From assembly GCF_001418325.1 (NCBI RefSeq), contig NZ_LIPN01000038.1, forward strand, positions 1-37,273: a DNA stretch of 37,273 bases, read 5' to 3'. This stretch comes from Streptomyces atriruber (GTDB lineage: Bacteria; Actinomycetota; Actinomycetes; Streptomycetales; Streptomycetaceae). The translations under genes were made by a program, and so were the position numbers. A model generated the notes under the pieces. It ran no database searches. It was given only the letters and a program-made list of their open reading frames with translations, and was not told the origin of the DNA. Below are positions 1 to 7,374 of this stretch, in pieces (the stretch's first letter is position 1; the number at the start of each line of letters is the position of its first letter).

Positions 1-1002
1 CGTGCCGTCGTCGCCGACGCGCACAACGACCTCCTGATGGCGGTCACCGCCCGGCCGCCGGAGCGCTGGGCGAGCTTCTTCCGCGAGCGCTGGCTGCCCC
101 AGCTGCGCGACGGAGGCATCGACATCCAGGTGCTTCCCGTCTTCATCGACGACCAGTACCGGCCGGAAGGCGCGCTCCGGCAGACCCTGCGCATGATCGA
201 GTGCGCCCACGTCCTCGCCGAGGGCAACGCCGACCACGTCGCTCTGTGCCGGGACGGGGCGGAGATCGACGCCGCCCTGGCCAACGGCCGGATCGCCCTG
301 GTCCTCGCTCTGGAGAGTGCGCCCGGGGTCGATGCCCACGTGGAGCTGTTCTCCACCCTCTTCCGGCTCGGCGTGCGGATCGCCTCCATGGCCCACTGGG
401 GCCGCACGGCACTCGCGGACGGCAGCTGCGAGGACGCCACCGGCAGCAGGCTGACGATCCCCGGCGTCCGGGCGCTGCGGGAGATGGAGCGTCTCGGCAT
501 GCTCTTCGACGTCTCCCACCTCGGCGCGAGCGGCGTCTCCCACGTCCTGGAGATCGCGACCAGACCGCTCATCGCCACCCACTCGTGCGCCCGGGCGCTG
601 CGCGACCACCACCGCAACCTGTCCGACGAACACCTGCGCGGCATCGCTGCCACGGGCGGGGTGATCTGCGTGAACTTCATTCCGGACTTCCTCACCGACG
701 ACCGGGACAAGATCGGCGTCGAGCGGATCGTCGACCACATCGAGCACATCGTCTCCGTCGCCGGAATCGACCACGTCGGGCTCGGCGCCGACTTCATCCA
801 GGAGGTCATGGCCGACCTCACCCCGCCGTGCTGCGAGTCACTGGGCGGCGAGGACCCGTTCCTCGACTTCCCCGGGCTCGAGGGGCCGGCGGGCATGCCG
901 CTGGTCACCGGCGCGCTGCTGGACCGCGGGCTGGCCGAGGACGACGTCCGCAAGATCCTCGGCGGCAATCTGAAGCGGGTCATGGGCTCGCACATGGGCT
1001 GA
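1..1002 (+). CDS. M19 (renal/membrane-type) dipeptidase, 5' end missing
   Basis: Zinc dipeptidase of family M19. Characterised members cleave dipeptides, including ones with a D-residue at the C-terminal position. The reading frame is open to the first base, and the zinc motif His-Asn-Asp (in ADAHNDLLM) is encoded by bases 16-39, upstream of the first in-frame ATG at 37. That ATG is therefore internal and the true start lies outside the window. Other metal ligands are visible: the bridging Glu in LALESA, the His of ATHS and of DHHRN, and the Asp of LGADF. The C-terminus is complete. There is no signal peptide in the visible part, so the protein is probably cytoplasmic. It lies 158 bp upstream of a D-amino-acid conversion trio on the same strand, so it could release D-amino acids from L,D-dipeptides (inference). 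Confidence 0.93.
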   Translation, partial: RAVVADAHNDLLMAVTARPPERWASFFRERWLPQLRDGGIDIQVLPVFIDDQYRPEGALRQTLRMIECAHVLAEGNADHVALCRDGAEIDAALANGRIALVLALESAPGVDAHVELFSTLFRLGVRIASMAHWGRTALADGSCEDATGSRLTIPGVRALREMERLGMLFDVSHLGASGVSHVLEIATRPLIATHSCARALRDHHRNLSDEHLRGIAATGGVICVNFIPDFLTDDRDKIGVERIVDHIEHIVSVAGIDHVGLGADFIQEVMADLTPPCCESLGGEDPFLDFPGLEGPAGMPLVTGALLDRGLAEDDVRKILGGNLKRVMGSHMG

Positions 1003-1032
1003 GCTGACAGGGGCGGCTGATGCGGGGGTCGG

Positions 1033-1050
1033 GAGGGCAGCCGTGCCCTC
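1033..1050 (+). terminator. Stem-loop after dipeptidase gene
   Basis: Perfect 7-bp arms GAGGGCA (1033-1039) and TGCCCTC (1044-1050) with a GCCG loop lie 30 bp after the dipeptidase stop. No T-run follows, as is usual in streptomycetes. It may end the dipeptidase transcript or only attenuate it. Confidence 0.4.
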
Positions 1051-1060
1051 TTCGGTTCCC

Positions 1061-1098
1061 GGTACGAATTCCCGTCCGACACGGGTGATCCTCGTACC
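1061..1098. promoter_or_regulatory. Nested inverted repeat upstream of M20 gene
   Basis: Outer arms GGTACGA (1061-1067) and TCGTACC (1092-1098) enclose inner arms CCCGT (1071-1075) and ACGGG (1081-1085). All are perfect. This is a candidate regulator site or RNA fold between the dipeptidase and the M20/GNAT/racemase trio. No cognate regulator is identifiable. Confidence 0.35.
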
Positions 1099-1125
1099 AA
1101 CTCCGCTCCCGGCGGCTTGCCTAGC

Positions 1126-1144
1126 GTGGTGGTCATCCCACCAC
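1126..1144 (+). promoter_or_regulatory. Leader hairpin abutting the M20 ribosome-binding site
   Basis: GTGGTGG (1126-1132) and CCACCAC (1138-1144) form a perfect 7-bp stem with a 5-nt loop. It ends 2 nt before the GGAGGA ribosome-binding site at 1147-1152. As RNA it would sit directly against the Shine-Dalgarno; as DNA it would be an operator near the transcription start. Which applies cannot be decided from sequence. Confidence 0.4.
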
Positions 1145-1160
1145 CTGGAGGACTCCCCCC

Positions 1161-2288
1161 GTGCAGGCCGACCACGCATTCCACCCGGCGCCGCCCCTCG
1201 ACGCCATGCTCGACGACCTCGAAGAACTCGTGTCCTGCGAGTCCTACTCCGCCGATCACGAGGCCGTGGCCCGCAGCGCCGCGGTCGTCGCGGAGCAGGG
1301 CAGCAGGCTGCTCGGCGCCCGCCCGCGGACGCTGGTGACCGGCGGAGTGACCCATCTGCGGTGGAGCTTCGGCACCCCGCGGGTCCTGCTCCTCGGCCAC
1401 CACGACACGGTCTGGCCCATCGGCACCCTCAAGACCCATCCGTTCTCGGTACGGGACGGTGTCGCACGCGGCCCCGGCATCTTCGACATGAAGGCGGGGC
1501 TGGTGCAGATGTTCCACGCCCTGTCCCTGCTGCCCTCCCTCGACGGTGTCTGCGTGCTGGTCACCGGTGACGAGGAGGTCGGCTCGGACACCTCCCGCGC
1601 GCTCATCGAGGACACGGCGCGGGCCTGCCGGGCCGCCCTCGTCCTGGAGGCCTCGGCGACCGGCGGCGCCCTGAAGACCGCCCGCAAGGGCGTGTCCCAC
1701 TACGACATCACGGTGCAGGGACGCGCCGCCCACTCCGGCCTCGACCCGGAGAAGGGCGTCAACGCCGCCACGGAACTGGCCCACCACCTCCTCGCCCTGC
1801 GGGACATCACCGACACGGTGAACGCCCGCACCGGGCCGGGGACGACCATCACTCCGACGGTGATGTCGGCCGGTACGACCACCAACACGGTCCCGGCACA
1901 GGCCCGGCTCAGCATCGACGCGCGGGTGCCCACCCCGGTGGCCCAGACGGCGGTCGACGACCTCCTCAAGGGCCTCGTGCCGCACCACCCCGAAGCCCGG
2001 CTGGAGGTCGGCGGAGGACCCAACCGCCCGCCCCTGGACGCCGAAGCCTCCCAGAGCCTGTTCGCACTGGCCGCCGACATCGCCGGGCGCACGGGGCTCG
2101 GCCCGCTCCGGCAGACGGCCGTCGGCGGGGCGTCCGACGGCAACTACACGGCGGGGGTCGGCTGTCCGACGCTCGACGGCCTCGGCGCCGTCGGCGACGG
2201 AGCCCACGCCGACCACGAACACGTCGTGACCGCCGCCATGCCGCCCCGCACCCAACTCCTCGCCCACCTCGTCGGAGCGCTGCTGTGA
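1161..2288 (+). CDS. M20 metallo-amidohydrolase, probable N-succinyl-L-amino-acid desuccinylase
   Basis: A 375-residue di-zinc hydrolase of the M20/carboxypeptidase G2 type. The GTG start at 1161 is set by GGAGGA at 1147-1152. Metal and catalytic motifs are in order: GHHDTV (about 79-84, first ligand and catalytic Asp), IFDMKAG (bridging Asp about 109), GDEEVGS (catalytic Glu and ligand, about 136-142), VLEAS (Glu about 163), and a late His-rich GAHADHEHV. The dimerisation domain (GVSHYDITVQGRAAHSG onward) is present, so the enzyme looks intact. Family members remove glutamate or acyl groups from N-acyl amino acids. Its overlap with a GNAT acyltransferase and an N-succinylamino-acid racemase suggests it is the L-specific desuccinylase of the D-to-L conversion route. 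The specific substrate is inferred. Confidence 0.9.
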   Translation: MQADHAFHPAPPLDAMLDDLEELVSCESYSADHEAVARSAAVVAEQGSRLLGARPRTLVTGGVTHLRWSFGTPRVLLLGHHDTVWPIGTLKTHPFSVRDGVARGPGIFDMKAGLVQMFHALSLLPSLDGVCVLVTGDEEVGSDTSRALIEDTARACRAALVLEASATGGALKTARKGVSHYDITVQGRAAHSGLDPEKGVNAATELAHHLLALRDITDTVNARTGPGTTITPTVMSAGTTTNTVPAQARLSIDARVPTPVAQTAVDDLLKGLVPHHPEARLEVGGGPNRPPLDAEASQSLFALAADIAGRTGLGPLRQTAVGGASDGNYTAGVGCPTLDGLGAVGDGAHADHEHVVTAAMPPRTQLLAHLVGALL

Positions 2289-3088
2289 GCCACCTCGACA
2301 TCCGCGAACTCCACACCATGGAGGAGTTCGAGACCGTCTGCCGCCTGTACGCCGGCATCTGGGGCACCGAGCCGAGCACGGCCCCGATCTCCGCCGAGGT
2401 CATGCGCGCGCTGGCCCATGCAGGCAACTACGTCGGCGGAGCGTACGAGAACGGGCGGCTGCGGGGCGCCACCGTCGCGTTCTTCGGAGAGCCCGCGGGC
2501 GCCGCCCTGCACTCGCACATCACGGGCGCCGCCATGGGCCGCGGCATCGGCCTCGCCCTCAAACTGCACCAGCGCCAATGGGCCCTGGACCGCGGCCTGA
2601 AGCGCATCACCTGGACCTACGACCCCCTCATACGCCGCAACGCCCACTTCAACCTCACCAAACTGGGGGCGCGACCGGAGGAGTACCTGGAGTCCTTCTA
2701 CGGCGCCATGGACGACGCCATCAACGGCGGCGACGAATCGGACCGGGTCCTGACCTCCTGGGACCTGTCCGCCCCGCGGCCGGACGCCGCCCAGGACGGC
2801 ATCCCGCTGCCCCCCGGCACCGCACACGCGGTGCGCGACCACGAAGGCCTCCCCCGACTCGGCCCCACCGACGCCGAGTTCGTCCTCATCGACCTGCCGG
2901 ACGACATCGAGGCGCTGCGCCGCACCGACGCCGCGGCCGCCCGCGCCTGGCGGATCGCCGTCCGCGAGACCCTCGGCGGCCTGCTCGCCGAGGGAGCCCG
3001 TGTCCTCGGCTTCCACGACCGGCGCGGCTACGTCGTCCAGCGCGTCCCCGCCACCCCCGCACACCTGCCCACCGGGAGCAACCAGTGA
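2285..3088 (+). CDS. GNAT-family acyltransferase, probable succinyl-CoA:D-amino-acid N-succinyltransferase
   Basis: A 267-residue protein of the predicted GNAT acetyltransferase group that is repeatedly found beside N-acylamino-acid racemases. The GTG start at 2285 overlaps the M20 stop in GTGA, with GGAG at 2274-2277. The N-terminal part carries the GNAT-like core (about 8-110), including MGRGIGLALKLHQRQWAL, which resembles the acyl-CoA-binding motif A (R/Q-x-x-G-x-G/A). Next come TWTYDPLIRRNAHFNLTKLGA, characteristic of this group, and a longer C-terminal region than in single-domain GNATs. In the Geobacillus pathway an equivalent GNAT enzyme succinylates D-amino acids so that they can be racemised and hydrolysed as the L-form. 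Gene order and coupling support the same role here, but acyl donor and amino-acid range are inferred. Confidence 0.85.
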   Translation: MSHLDIRELHTMEEFETVCRLYAGIWGTEPSTAPISAEVMRALAHAGNYVGGAYENGRLRGATVAFFGEPAGAALHSHITGAAMGRGIGLALKLHQRQWALDRGLKRITWTYDPLIRRNAHFNLTKLGARPEEYLESFYGAMDDAINGGDESDRVLTSWDLSAPRPDAAQDGIPLPPGTAHAVRDHEGLPRLGPTDAEFVLIDLPDDIEALRRTDAAAARAWRIAVRETLGGLLAEGARVLGFHDRRGYVVQRVPATPAHLPTGSNQ

Positions 3089-4197
3089 CCAAGACGAAGA
3101 TCTCCGGCATCGAACTGCGCCGCGTCGCGATGCCGCTCGTCGCGCCGTTCCGCACCTCCTTCGGCGTCGAGACCAGCCGCGACGTCCTTCTCGTGCGCGT
3201 CGTCACCGCCGACGGGGAGGGCTGGGCCGAATGCGCGGCGATGTCCGAGCCCCGCTACTGCGGTGAGTACGTCGACGGGGCGCAGGACGTCCTGCGCAAG
3301 TTCCTCATCCCCGCGCTGCCCAAGGACGGCGTGGACGCGGCCGCCGTGGGCCGGGCCCTGGAGCCGTTCACCGGCCACCACATGGCGAAGTCCGCCCTGG
3401 AGAGCGCGGTGCTCGACGCCCAGCTCCGGGCCACGGGCGAGTCGTTCGGCTCGTACCTGGGTGCCGCGCGCGACCGGGTCCCCTGTGGTGTCTCGGTGGG
3501 CATCATGGACTCGATTCCCCAACTCCTCGACGCCGTCGAGAAGTACGTCGCCGAGGGCTACGTCCGCATCAAGCTGAAGATAGAGCCGGGCTGGGACGTC
3601 GAGCCCGTGCGCGCGGTGCGCGAACGCTTCGGGGACGATCTGCTGCTGCAGGTCGACGCGAACGCCGCGTACACCCTCGTCGATGCCCAGCACCTCGCCG
3701 AGCTCGACGCCTTCGGCCTCCTGCTGATCGAACAGCCCCTCGCCAACGACGACATGGTGCAGCACGCGCAGCTCGCCAAGCTGCTGCGCACCCCGATCTG
3801 TCTGGACGAGTCGATCGAGTCCGCGGCCCACGCGGCCGCCGCCATCTCGCTCGGGGCCTGCTCCATCATCAACGTCAAACCGGCCCGGGTCGGCGGCTAT
3901 CTGGAGGCCCGTCGCATCCACGACATCGCGCGGGCCCACGGCATTCCCGTGTGGTGCGGCGGCATGCTGGAGACCGGCATCGGCCGCGCCGCCAACGTCG
4001 CGCTCGCGGCGCTGCCCGGATTCACGCTGCCCGGCGACACGTCAGGATCGCACCGCTACTTCGCCACCGACATCACCGAGCCGTTCGTCCTCGCGGACGG
4101 CCACCTGGAGGTCCCGACCGGCCCGGGCCTCGGCACGGAGCCGCTGCCGGACGTCCTCGACGAGGTGACGACCTCCACCGAATGGATCGCCCTCTAG
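3085..4197 (+). CDS. N-succinylamino-acid racemase (enolase superfamily, NSAR/OSBS group)
   Basis: A 370-residue enolase-superfamily enzyme. The GTG start at 3085 overlaps the GNAT stop (GTGA) with GGGAG at 3074-3078; upstream in-frame sequence belongs to the GNAT gene. All catalytic features are in place: the KLK motif (Lys163 and Lys165), metal ligands Asp191 (VDAN), Glu216 (IEQP) and Asp241 (LDES), and the second general base Lys265 (NVKP). Residues 160-170 and 286-300 (HGIPVWCGGMLETGIG) are almost identical to the Amycolatopsis N-acylamino-acid racemase as I remember it. Annotation pipelines often call such genes menC, but streptomycetes make menaquinone by the futalosine route, and the GNAT and M20 neighbours favour racemisation of N-succinylamino acids. 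Confidence 0.92.
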   Translation: MTKTKISGIELRRVAMPLVAPFRTSFGVETSRDVLLVRVVTADGEGWAECAAMSEPRYCGEYVDGAQDVLRKFLIPALPKDGVDAAAVGRALEPFTGHHMAKSALESAVLDAQLRATGESFGSYLGAARDRVPCGVSVGIMDSIPQLLDAVEKYVAEGYVRIKLKIEPGWDVEPVRAVRERFGDDLLLQVDANAAYTLVDAQHLAELDAFGLLLIEQPLANDDMVQHAQLAKLLRTPICLDESIESAAHAAAAISLGACSIINVKPARVGGYLEARRIHDIARAHGIPVWCGGMLETGIGRAANVALAALPGFTLPGDTSGSHRYFATDITEPFVLADGHLEVPTGPGLGTEPLPDVLDEVTTSTEWIAL

Positions 4198-4233
4198 GGA
4201 ACCGGTCGGCGGCGGTGTCTTCGGCGGCGGCCG

Positions 4234-5412
4234 TCACCAGTCGCAGATCTGGGTGTCGAACATGTTGTGGCCGAGCGCCGACTTGCCCACGTACTCCAGG
4301 GACTCCTCAGGACCCGCGGGCAGCACCGAGCACAGGGACGCCTCCCGCAGCAGCCGTTCCAGGGGGCCGGGGCCGCGCAGCGCGTCGGCGCCGCAGAGCC
4401 GGACGGCTCCCAGGGCGAGCCGGGGGGCGAGCTCCGCGATGCAGTACTTCGCCGCGTGCACCGCGGTGTGGGCCTCCAGGCTCCCCTTCTCCTCGTCGAC
4501 CAGCCGGGCGGCGGAGTGGACCAGCGCCCGCGCGGCCCTGAGGTCGACGGCGAGCCGGCCGACGTCCGCCTGGAGGGCGGGCGAGGAGCGGCGGCGCTCG
4601 TCGCCCCGCAGGAGACCGACCGTCAGCCGGAGGATGGATTCGGCGATGCCCAGATACGCGCCCATGCAGCCGGACACCGTCCAGTGCGGCTCCCTGACGA
4701 GCCTGAACAGGGAGAGCCCTTCCTCACCGAGGAAGAGCCGGTGCCGCGGGACGGCCACGTCGCTCAGCGTCATGGTCGCGGTCCGGGTGCCGCGCAGTGC
4801 GGCGCCGTCCCAGGGGTCGGAGAAGGAGACCCCCGGGTCGGCCTTGGACACCACGAAATGAGACACCTCGTCGGCTATCGCGGTGCCTTCTTCGCGGGCC
4901 GCGATCACATAGTGATCGGCAATGCCTGCAGGTGACACACAGGACCTGGTGCCTTTCAGGATGTAACTGTCACCGGCGCTGCGATAGGTGGTGTGGATAT
5001 GGCGGATCCTGGCGCCGCTGCCCGTCTCGGCCGTGGCCGATGTGAACATGCGGCCGTGCTCGACGACTTCCTGGAAGATCCAGCTGCGGAACCGGTCGGC
5101 GGCGGCGGGGAGTTCGGACCTGCCCGTTTCACAGAGAGATCCGATGGCCACGTAATGCATGTTCAATCCGAGGGCGGTCGCCCCGTCCCCGACGGCCAGC
5201 GTCTCCAGGATCTTCGTGTAGTCGAGGAACGAGAGTCCCTCGCCGCCGAACTCCCGCGGAACCAGGAGCGTCAGGAGACCGGCCTCCCGGACCAGCCGAT
5301 AGCCGAGGTCCGGCGCGGTTCGGCCGCTGTCGACCTGGGCCGAACCGCGCCGGAGTGCGTCCGCAGTCCCGCGGACCCGGTCCAGGAGGACCGTGGTGTC
5401 CGCCGCGTCCAT
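4234..5412 (-). CDS. Acyl-CoA dehydrogenase-like flavoprotein
   Basis: A 392-residue protein with the three-part acyl-CoA dehydrogenase architecture. An N-terminal helical domain (LVPREFGGEGLSFLDY, about 50-65) is followed by the FAD/substrate beta domain (FTSATAETGSGARIRH about 123-138; WDGAALRGTRTATMTLSDVAVP about 201-222) and a C-terminal helical domain. The start at 5412 is supported by AAAGGA about 17 nt upstream on the minus strand. The tail (GPEESLEYVGKSALG) departs from the common G-T-x-E ending, and the catalytic Glu of classical enzymes is not obvious. It may therefore be a divergent member acting on an acyl-carrier-linked or non-fatty substrate. It converges on the racemase gene with a 36-bp gap and seems to be a separate unit. 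Confidence 0.85.
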   Translation of the reverse strand: MDAADTTVLLDRVRGTADALRRGSAQVDSGRTAPDLGYRLVREAGLLTLLVPREFGGEGLSFLDYTKILETLAVGDGATALGLNMHYVAIGSLCETGRSELPAAADRFRSWIFQEVVEHGRMFTSATAETGSGARIRHIHTTYRSAGDSYILKGTRSCVSPAGIADHYVIAAREEGTAIADEVSHFVVSKADPGVSFSDPWDGAALRGTRTATMTLSDVAVPRHRLFLGEEGLSLFRLVREPHWTVSGCMGAYLGIAESILRLTVGLLRGDERRRSSPALQADVGRLAVDLRAARALVHSAARLVDEEKGSLEAHTAVHAAKYCIAELAPRLALGAVRLCGADALRGPGPLERLLREASLCSVLPAGPEESLEYVGKSALGHNMFDTQICDW

Positions 5413-5591
5413 GATGTGAATCCGGTCCTTTCAGAACGGCTCAGAAAGGACGGGGGACGCCGTACACAGACGAGTTCCACCCTGAATCCAGTGAGCGAAC
5501 CACTGATGCCCAACCCCTTTGAAGTGCGCGGAAATGACGAAGTCCCGGCGGCGACTGTTGGCGCCGGACCGGACGAACCGGGCCGCCGCAA

Positions 5592-5626
5592 ATTCCTCAC
5601 ATGCCGTCACGCGTCATGTGAGGAAT
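5592..5626. promoter_or_regulatory. Long perfect dyad, 12-bp arms
   Basis: ATTCCTCACATG (5592-5603) and CATGTGAGGAAT (5615-5626) are perfect inverted repeats 11 nt apart. The length and perfection suggest a dimeric repressor site or a stable hairpin. There is no T-run, so terminator function is uncertain. It lies about 180 bp upstream of the acyl-CoA-dehydrogenase-like gene. Confidence 0.5.
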
Positions 5627-5720
5627 CTGAGCGCCCCGTGAATACGGCCGCGAATGACCGCCCTTTCCTTGCCCGACCAGTATCGTCCGAGCGTTCCAAG
5701 GGCGTCCAATATCAGTTCGT

Positions 5721-5742
5721 ACTGAGCACTAGTCCGCTCAGT
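5721..5742. promoter_or_regulatory. Dyad, 7-bp arms
   Basis: ACTGAGC (5721-5727) and GCTCAGT (5736-5742) flank an 8-nt centre that itself begins with the palindrome ACTAGT. The arrangement resembles operators of TetR-type dimers, but no such regulator gene is adjacent. It lies about 110 bp before the M23 peptidase start. Confidence 0.35.
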
Positions 5743-5849
5743 TATGGAGGGATTCCGCCCCTCGTCGTCGGCGGTGCGGGCGGGGCCCGGGTCCACCGGA
5801 TGGCGCAGTCGACGTGCGTTTCGCCGCCCCGGACTGTCTGCTGAGTGAG

Positions 5850-6509
5850 ATGGGCCACCACATAGACAGCCCGCGTGCTGCGGGCACCACACGACGTGAC
5901 GTACTGGGCATGGCCGCGGTGCTGCTGGCGGGCGGCGCCCTCTCCGCGGGGGCGGCCGCGCCGGAGGCCGACGAGGAGCTCGACGGCTCCTGCGCGACCA
6001 CCTACGACGCCGAGTTCGAGTCGGCGCTGGCCGACGGCGACGCGGAGTTCCCCGAGACCCCCGAGGACGATGAGCGCGGTCTCGCCGCGGCCGGTCCCCG
6101 CCGGTTCACCCTGCCGCTGCGCCGCCGCTACCGGGTCACCGCCCGGTACGGGGTGCGCGGCAACTGGCTCGCGGGCCATCACACCGGAATCGACCTCGCG
6201 GTCCCCCGCGGCACCGCCGTGTACGCGGTGGGCAGCGGGGTCGTGGTGCTGGCCCGCTGGTCGGGGGCGTACGGCAACGCCGTCACCGTACGGATGCCGG
6301 ACGGGCACTACGCGGTGTACGGGCACCTGTCCCGCATCCGCGTGCGCAAGGGTGCCCGCGTGCGCGCCGGGACGCGGCTCGGGAGCAGCGGCAGCACGGG
6401 ACGTGCCACCGGACCCCACCTCCATCTGGAGATCCGGGCCCGGCGCCACTACGGCTCGGACGTCAGTCCCTACCGCTATCTGGCGCGGCGGGGCGCTCGG
6501 CTCTGGTAA
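5850..6509 (+). CDS. Exported M23 (LytM-type) peptidase
   Basis: A 219-residue protein. The N-terminus has a twin-arginine signal (TTRRDVLG, residues 13-20, then a hydrophobic stretch and an A-x-A-like site near AGAAA), so Tat export is likely. An acidic linker (EADEELDG to PETPEDDERG) leads to a complete M23 domain: HHTGIDLA supplies the first zinc His and the Asp, and HLHLE near the C-terminus supplies the catalytic and third zinc His. Such enzymes cleave peptidoglycan cross-bridges outside the membrane. The start at 5850 gives a conventional signal peptide; an in-frame start at 5814 would add 12 residues. No strong ribosome-binding site is seen for either. Confidence 0.88.
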   Translation: MGHHIDSPRAAGTTRRDVLGMAAVLLAGGALSAGAAAPEADEELDGSCATTYDAEFESALADGDAEFPETPEDDERGLAAAGPRRFTLPLRRRYRVTARYGVRGNWLAGHHTGIDLAVPRGTAVYAVGSGVVVLARWSGAYGNAVTVRMPDGHYAVYGHLSRIRVRKGARVRAGTRLGSSGSTGRATGPHLHLEIRARRHYGSDVSPYRYLARRGARLW

Positions 6510-6530
6510 CACTTCCGGCGGCCGACGGCT

Positions 6531-7352
6531 TCAGGACCGCAGGGACTTGAAGGCCCGCGTCTGCTCGACGATGGCCCGTTCCGTGGGCAGTCGTTCGATC
6601 GACGAGGCGCCGAAGAAGCCGACGATGCCGGTGGTGTGCTCCAGCACGTACCGCGCGTCCTCGGGCTCGGCGATCGGGCCGCCGTGGCAGAGCACCAGGG
6701 CGTCCGGATTCACCCGCTTGGCGGCGTCGTGCATCTCCTGCACGGCGGCCGCCGCCCGGTCGAGGGTCATCGCGGTGCCCGCGCCGATGGACCCCTTCGT
6801 GGTGAGGCCGACGTGCGGGACGAGGATGTCGGCGCCCGCCCTCGCCATCTCCGCGGCCTGCTCCGGGTCGAAGACGTAGGGCGCGGTGAGCAGGTCGCGT
6901 TCGTGGGCGGCGCGGACCATGTCGATCTCGAGGCCGTACCCCATGCCGGTCTCTTCGAGGTTGACCCGGAACGTGCCGTCGTACAGCCCGACGGTGGGGA
7001 AGTTCTGCACGCCGGTGAAGCCCATGGCCTTCAACTGGTCGAGGAACAGGTCCATGCGGCGGAACGGGTCCGTGCCGCAGACGCCCGCGAGGACCGGGGT
7101 GTCCCGGACGACGGGCAGGACTTCGCGCGCCATGTCGACGACGATCTCGTTCGCGTCGCCGTACGGCAGGAGTCCGGCCAGGGAACCGCGGCCCGCCATC
7201 CGGTAGCGGCCGGAGTTGTAGATGATGAGCAGGTCGACGCCGCCCTCCTCCGCGCACTTGGCGGAGAGGCCGGTGCCGGCGCCCGCTCCGATCACGGGCT
7301 GTCCGGCGGCGACCTGGGCGTGCAGGCGGGCGAGTGCTTCCTTGCGGTTCAT
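6531..7352 (-). CDS. PEP-hydrolase/Tm-1-type TIM-barrel protein
   Basis: A 273-residue protein of the TIM-barrel family annotated as phosphoenolpyruvate hydrolase or 'TIM-barrel signal transduction protein'. Recognisable motifs are [20 protein letters not shown] near the N-terminus, [26 protein letters not shown] (about 44-69), [22 protein letters not shown] and the C-terminal HGGPIAEP and [17 protein letters not shown] precedes the ATG at a good distance. It lies 22 bp downstream of the UPF0261 gene and is surely co-transcribed. In plant Tm-1 a similar barrel is fused to a UPF0261 domain. The reaction in bacteria is not established. Confidence 0.88.
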   Translation of the reverse strand: MNRKEALARLHAQVAAGQPVIGAGAGTGLSAKCAEEGGVDLLIIYNSGRYRMAGRGSLAGLLPYGDANEIVVDMAREVLPVVRDTPVLAGVCGTDPFRRMDLFLDQLKAMGFTGVQNFPTVGLYDGTFRVNLEETGMGYGLEIDMVRAAHERDLLTAPYVFDPEQAAEMARAGADILVPHVGLTTKGSIGAGTAMTLDRAAAAVQEMHDAAKRVNPDALVLCHGGPIAEPEDARYVLEHTTGIVGFFGASSIERLPTERAIVEQTRAFKSLRS

Positions 7353-7374
7353 GGGGTGCTCCTCGAAGAGGGGA

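Larger units (their letters stand above)
5413..5849. other. Gene-free 437-bp intergenic stretch, relatively A+T-rich
   Basis: This stretch lies between the divergent acyl-CoA-dehydrogenase-like and M23 genes. Its base composition is visibly less G+C-rich than the flanks, and I find no open frame with a usable start and streptomycete-like third positions. It holds two clear dyads (5592-5626 and 5721-5742) and presumably both divergent promoters. Confidence 0.6.

Noticed and set aside
3085..4197. menC (o-succinylbenzoate synthase) for menaquinone synthesis
   Set aside because: No other men genes are nearby, streptomycetes use the futalosine route, and the GNAT and M20 neighbours fit N-succinylamino-acid racemisation better.
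5614..5750. Minus-strand open stretch of about 43 codons reading ITERTSAQYELILDALGTLG and onward
   Set aside because: It has helix-like composition but no ATG or GTG in a sensible place, weak G/C third positions, and ends inside the 5592-5626 dyad. Possibly a gene remnant, but not supportable as a CDS.
5638..5844. Plus-strand 68-codon frame from GTG 5638 upstream of the M23 gene
   Set aside because: No recognisable motif, poor spacing from GAGGAA, atypical codon use, and it overlaps the likely promoter dyads.
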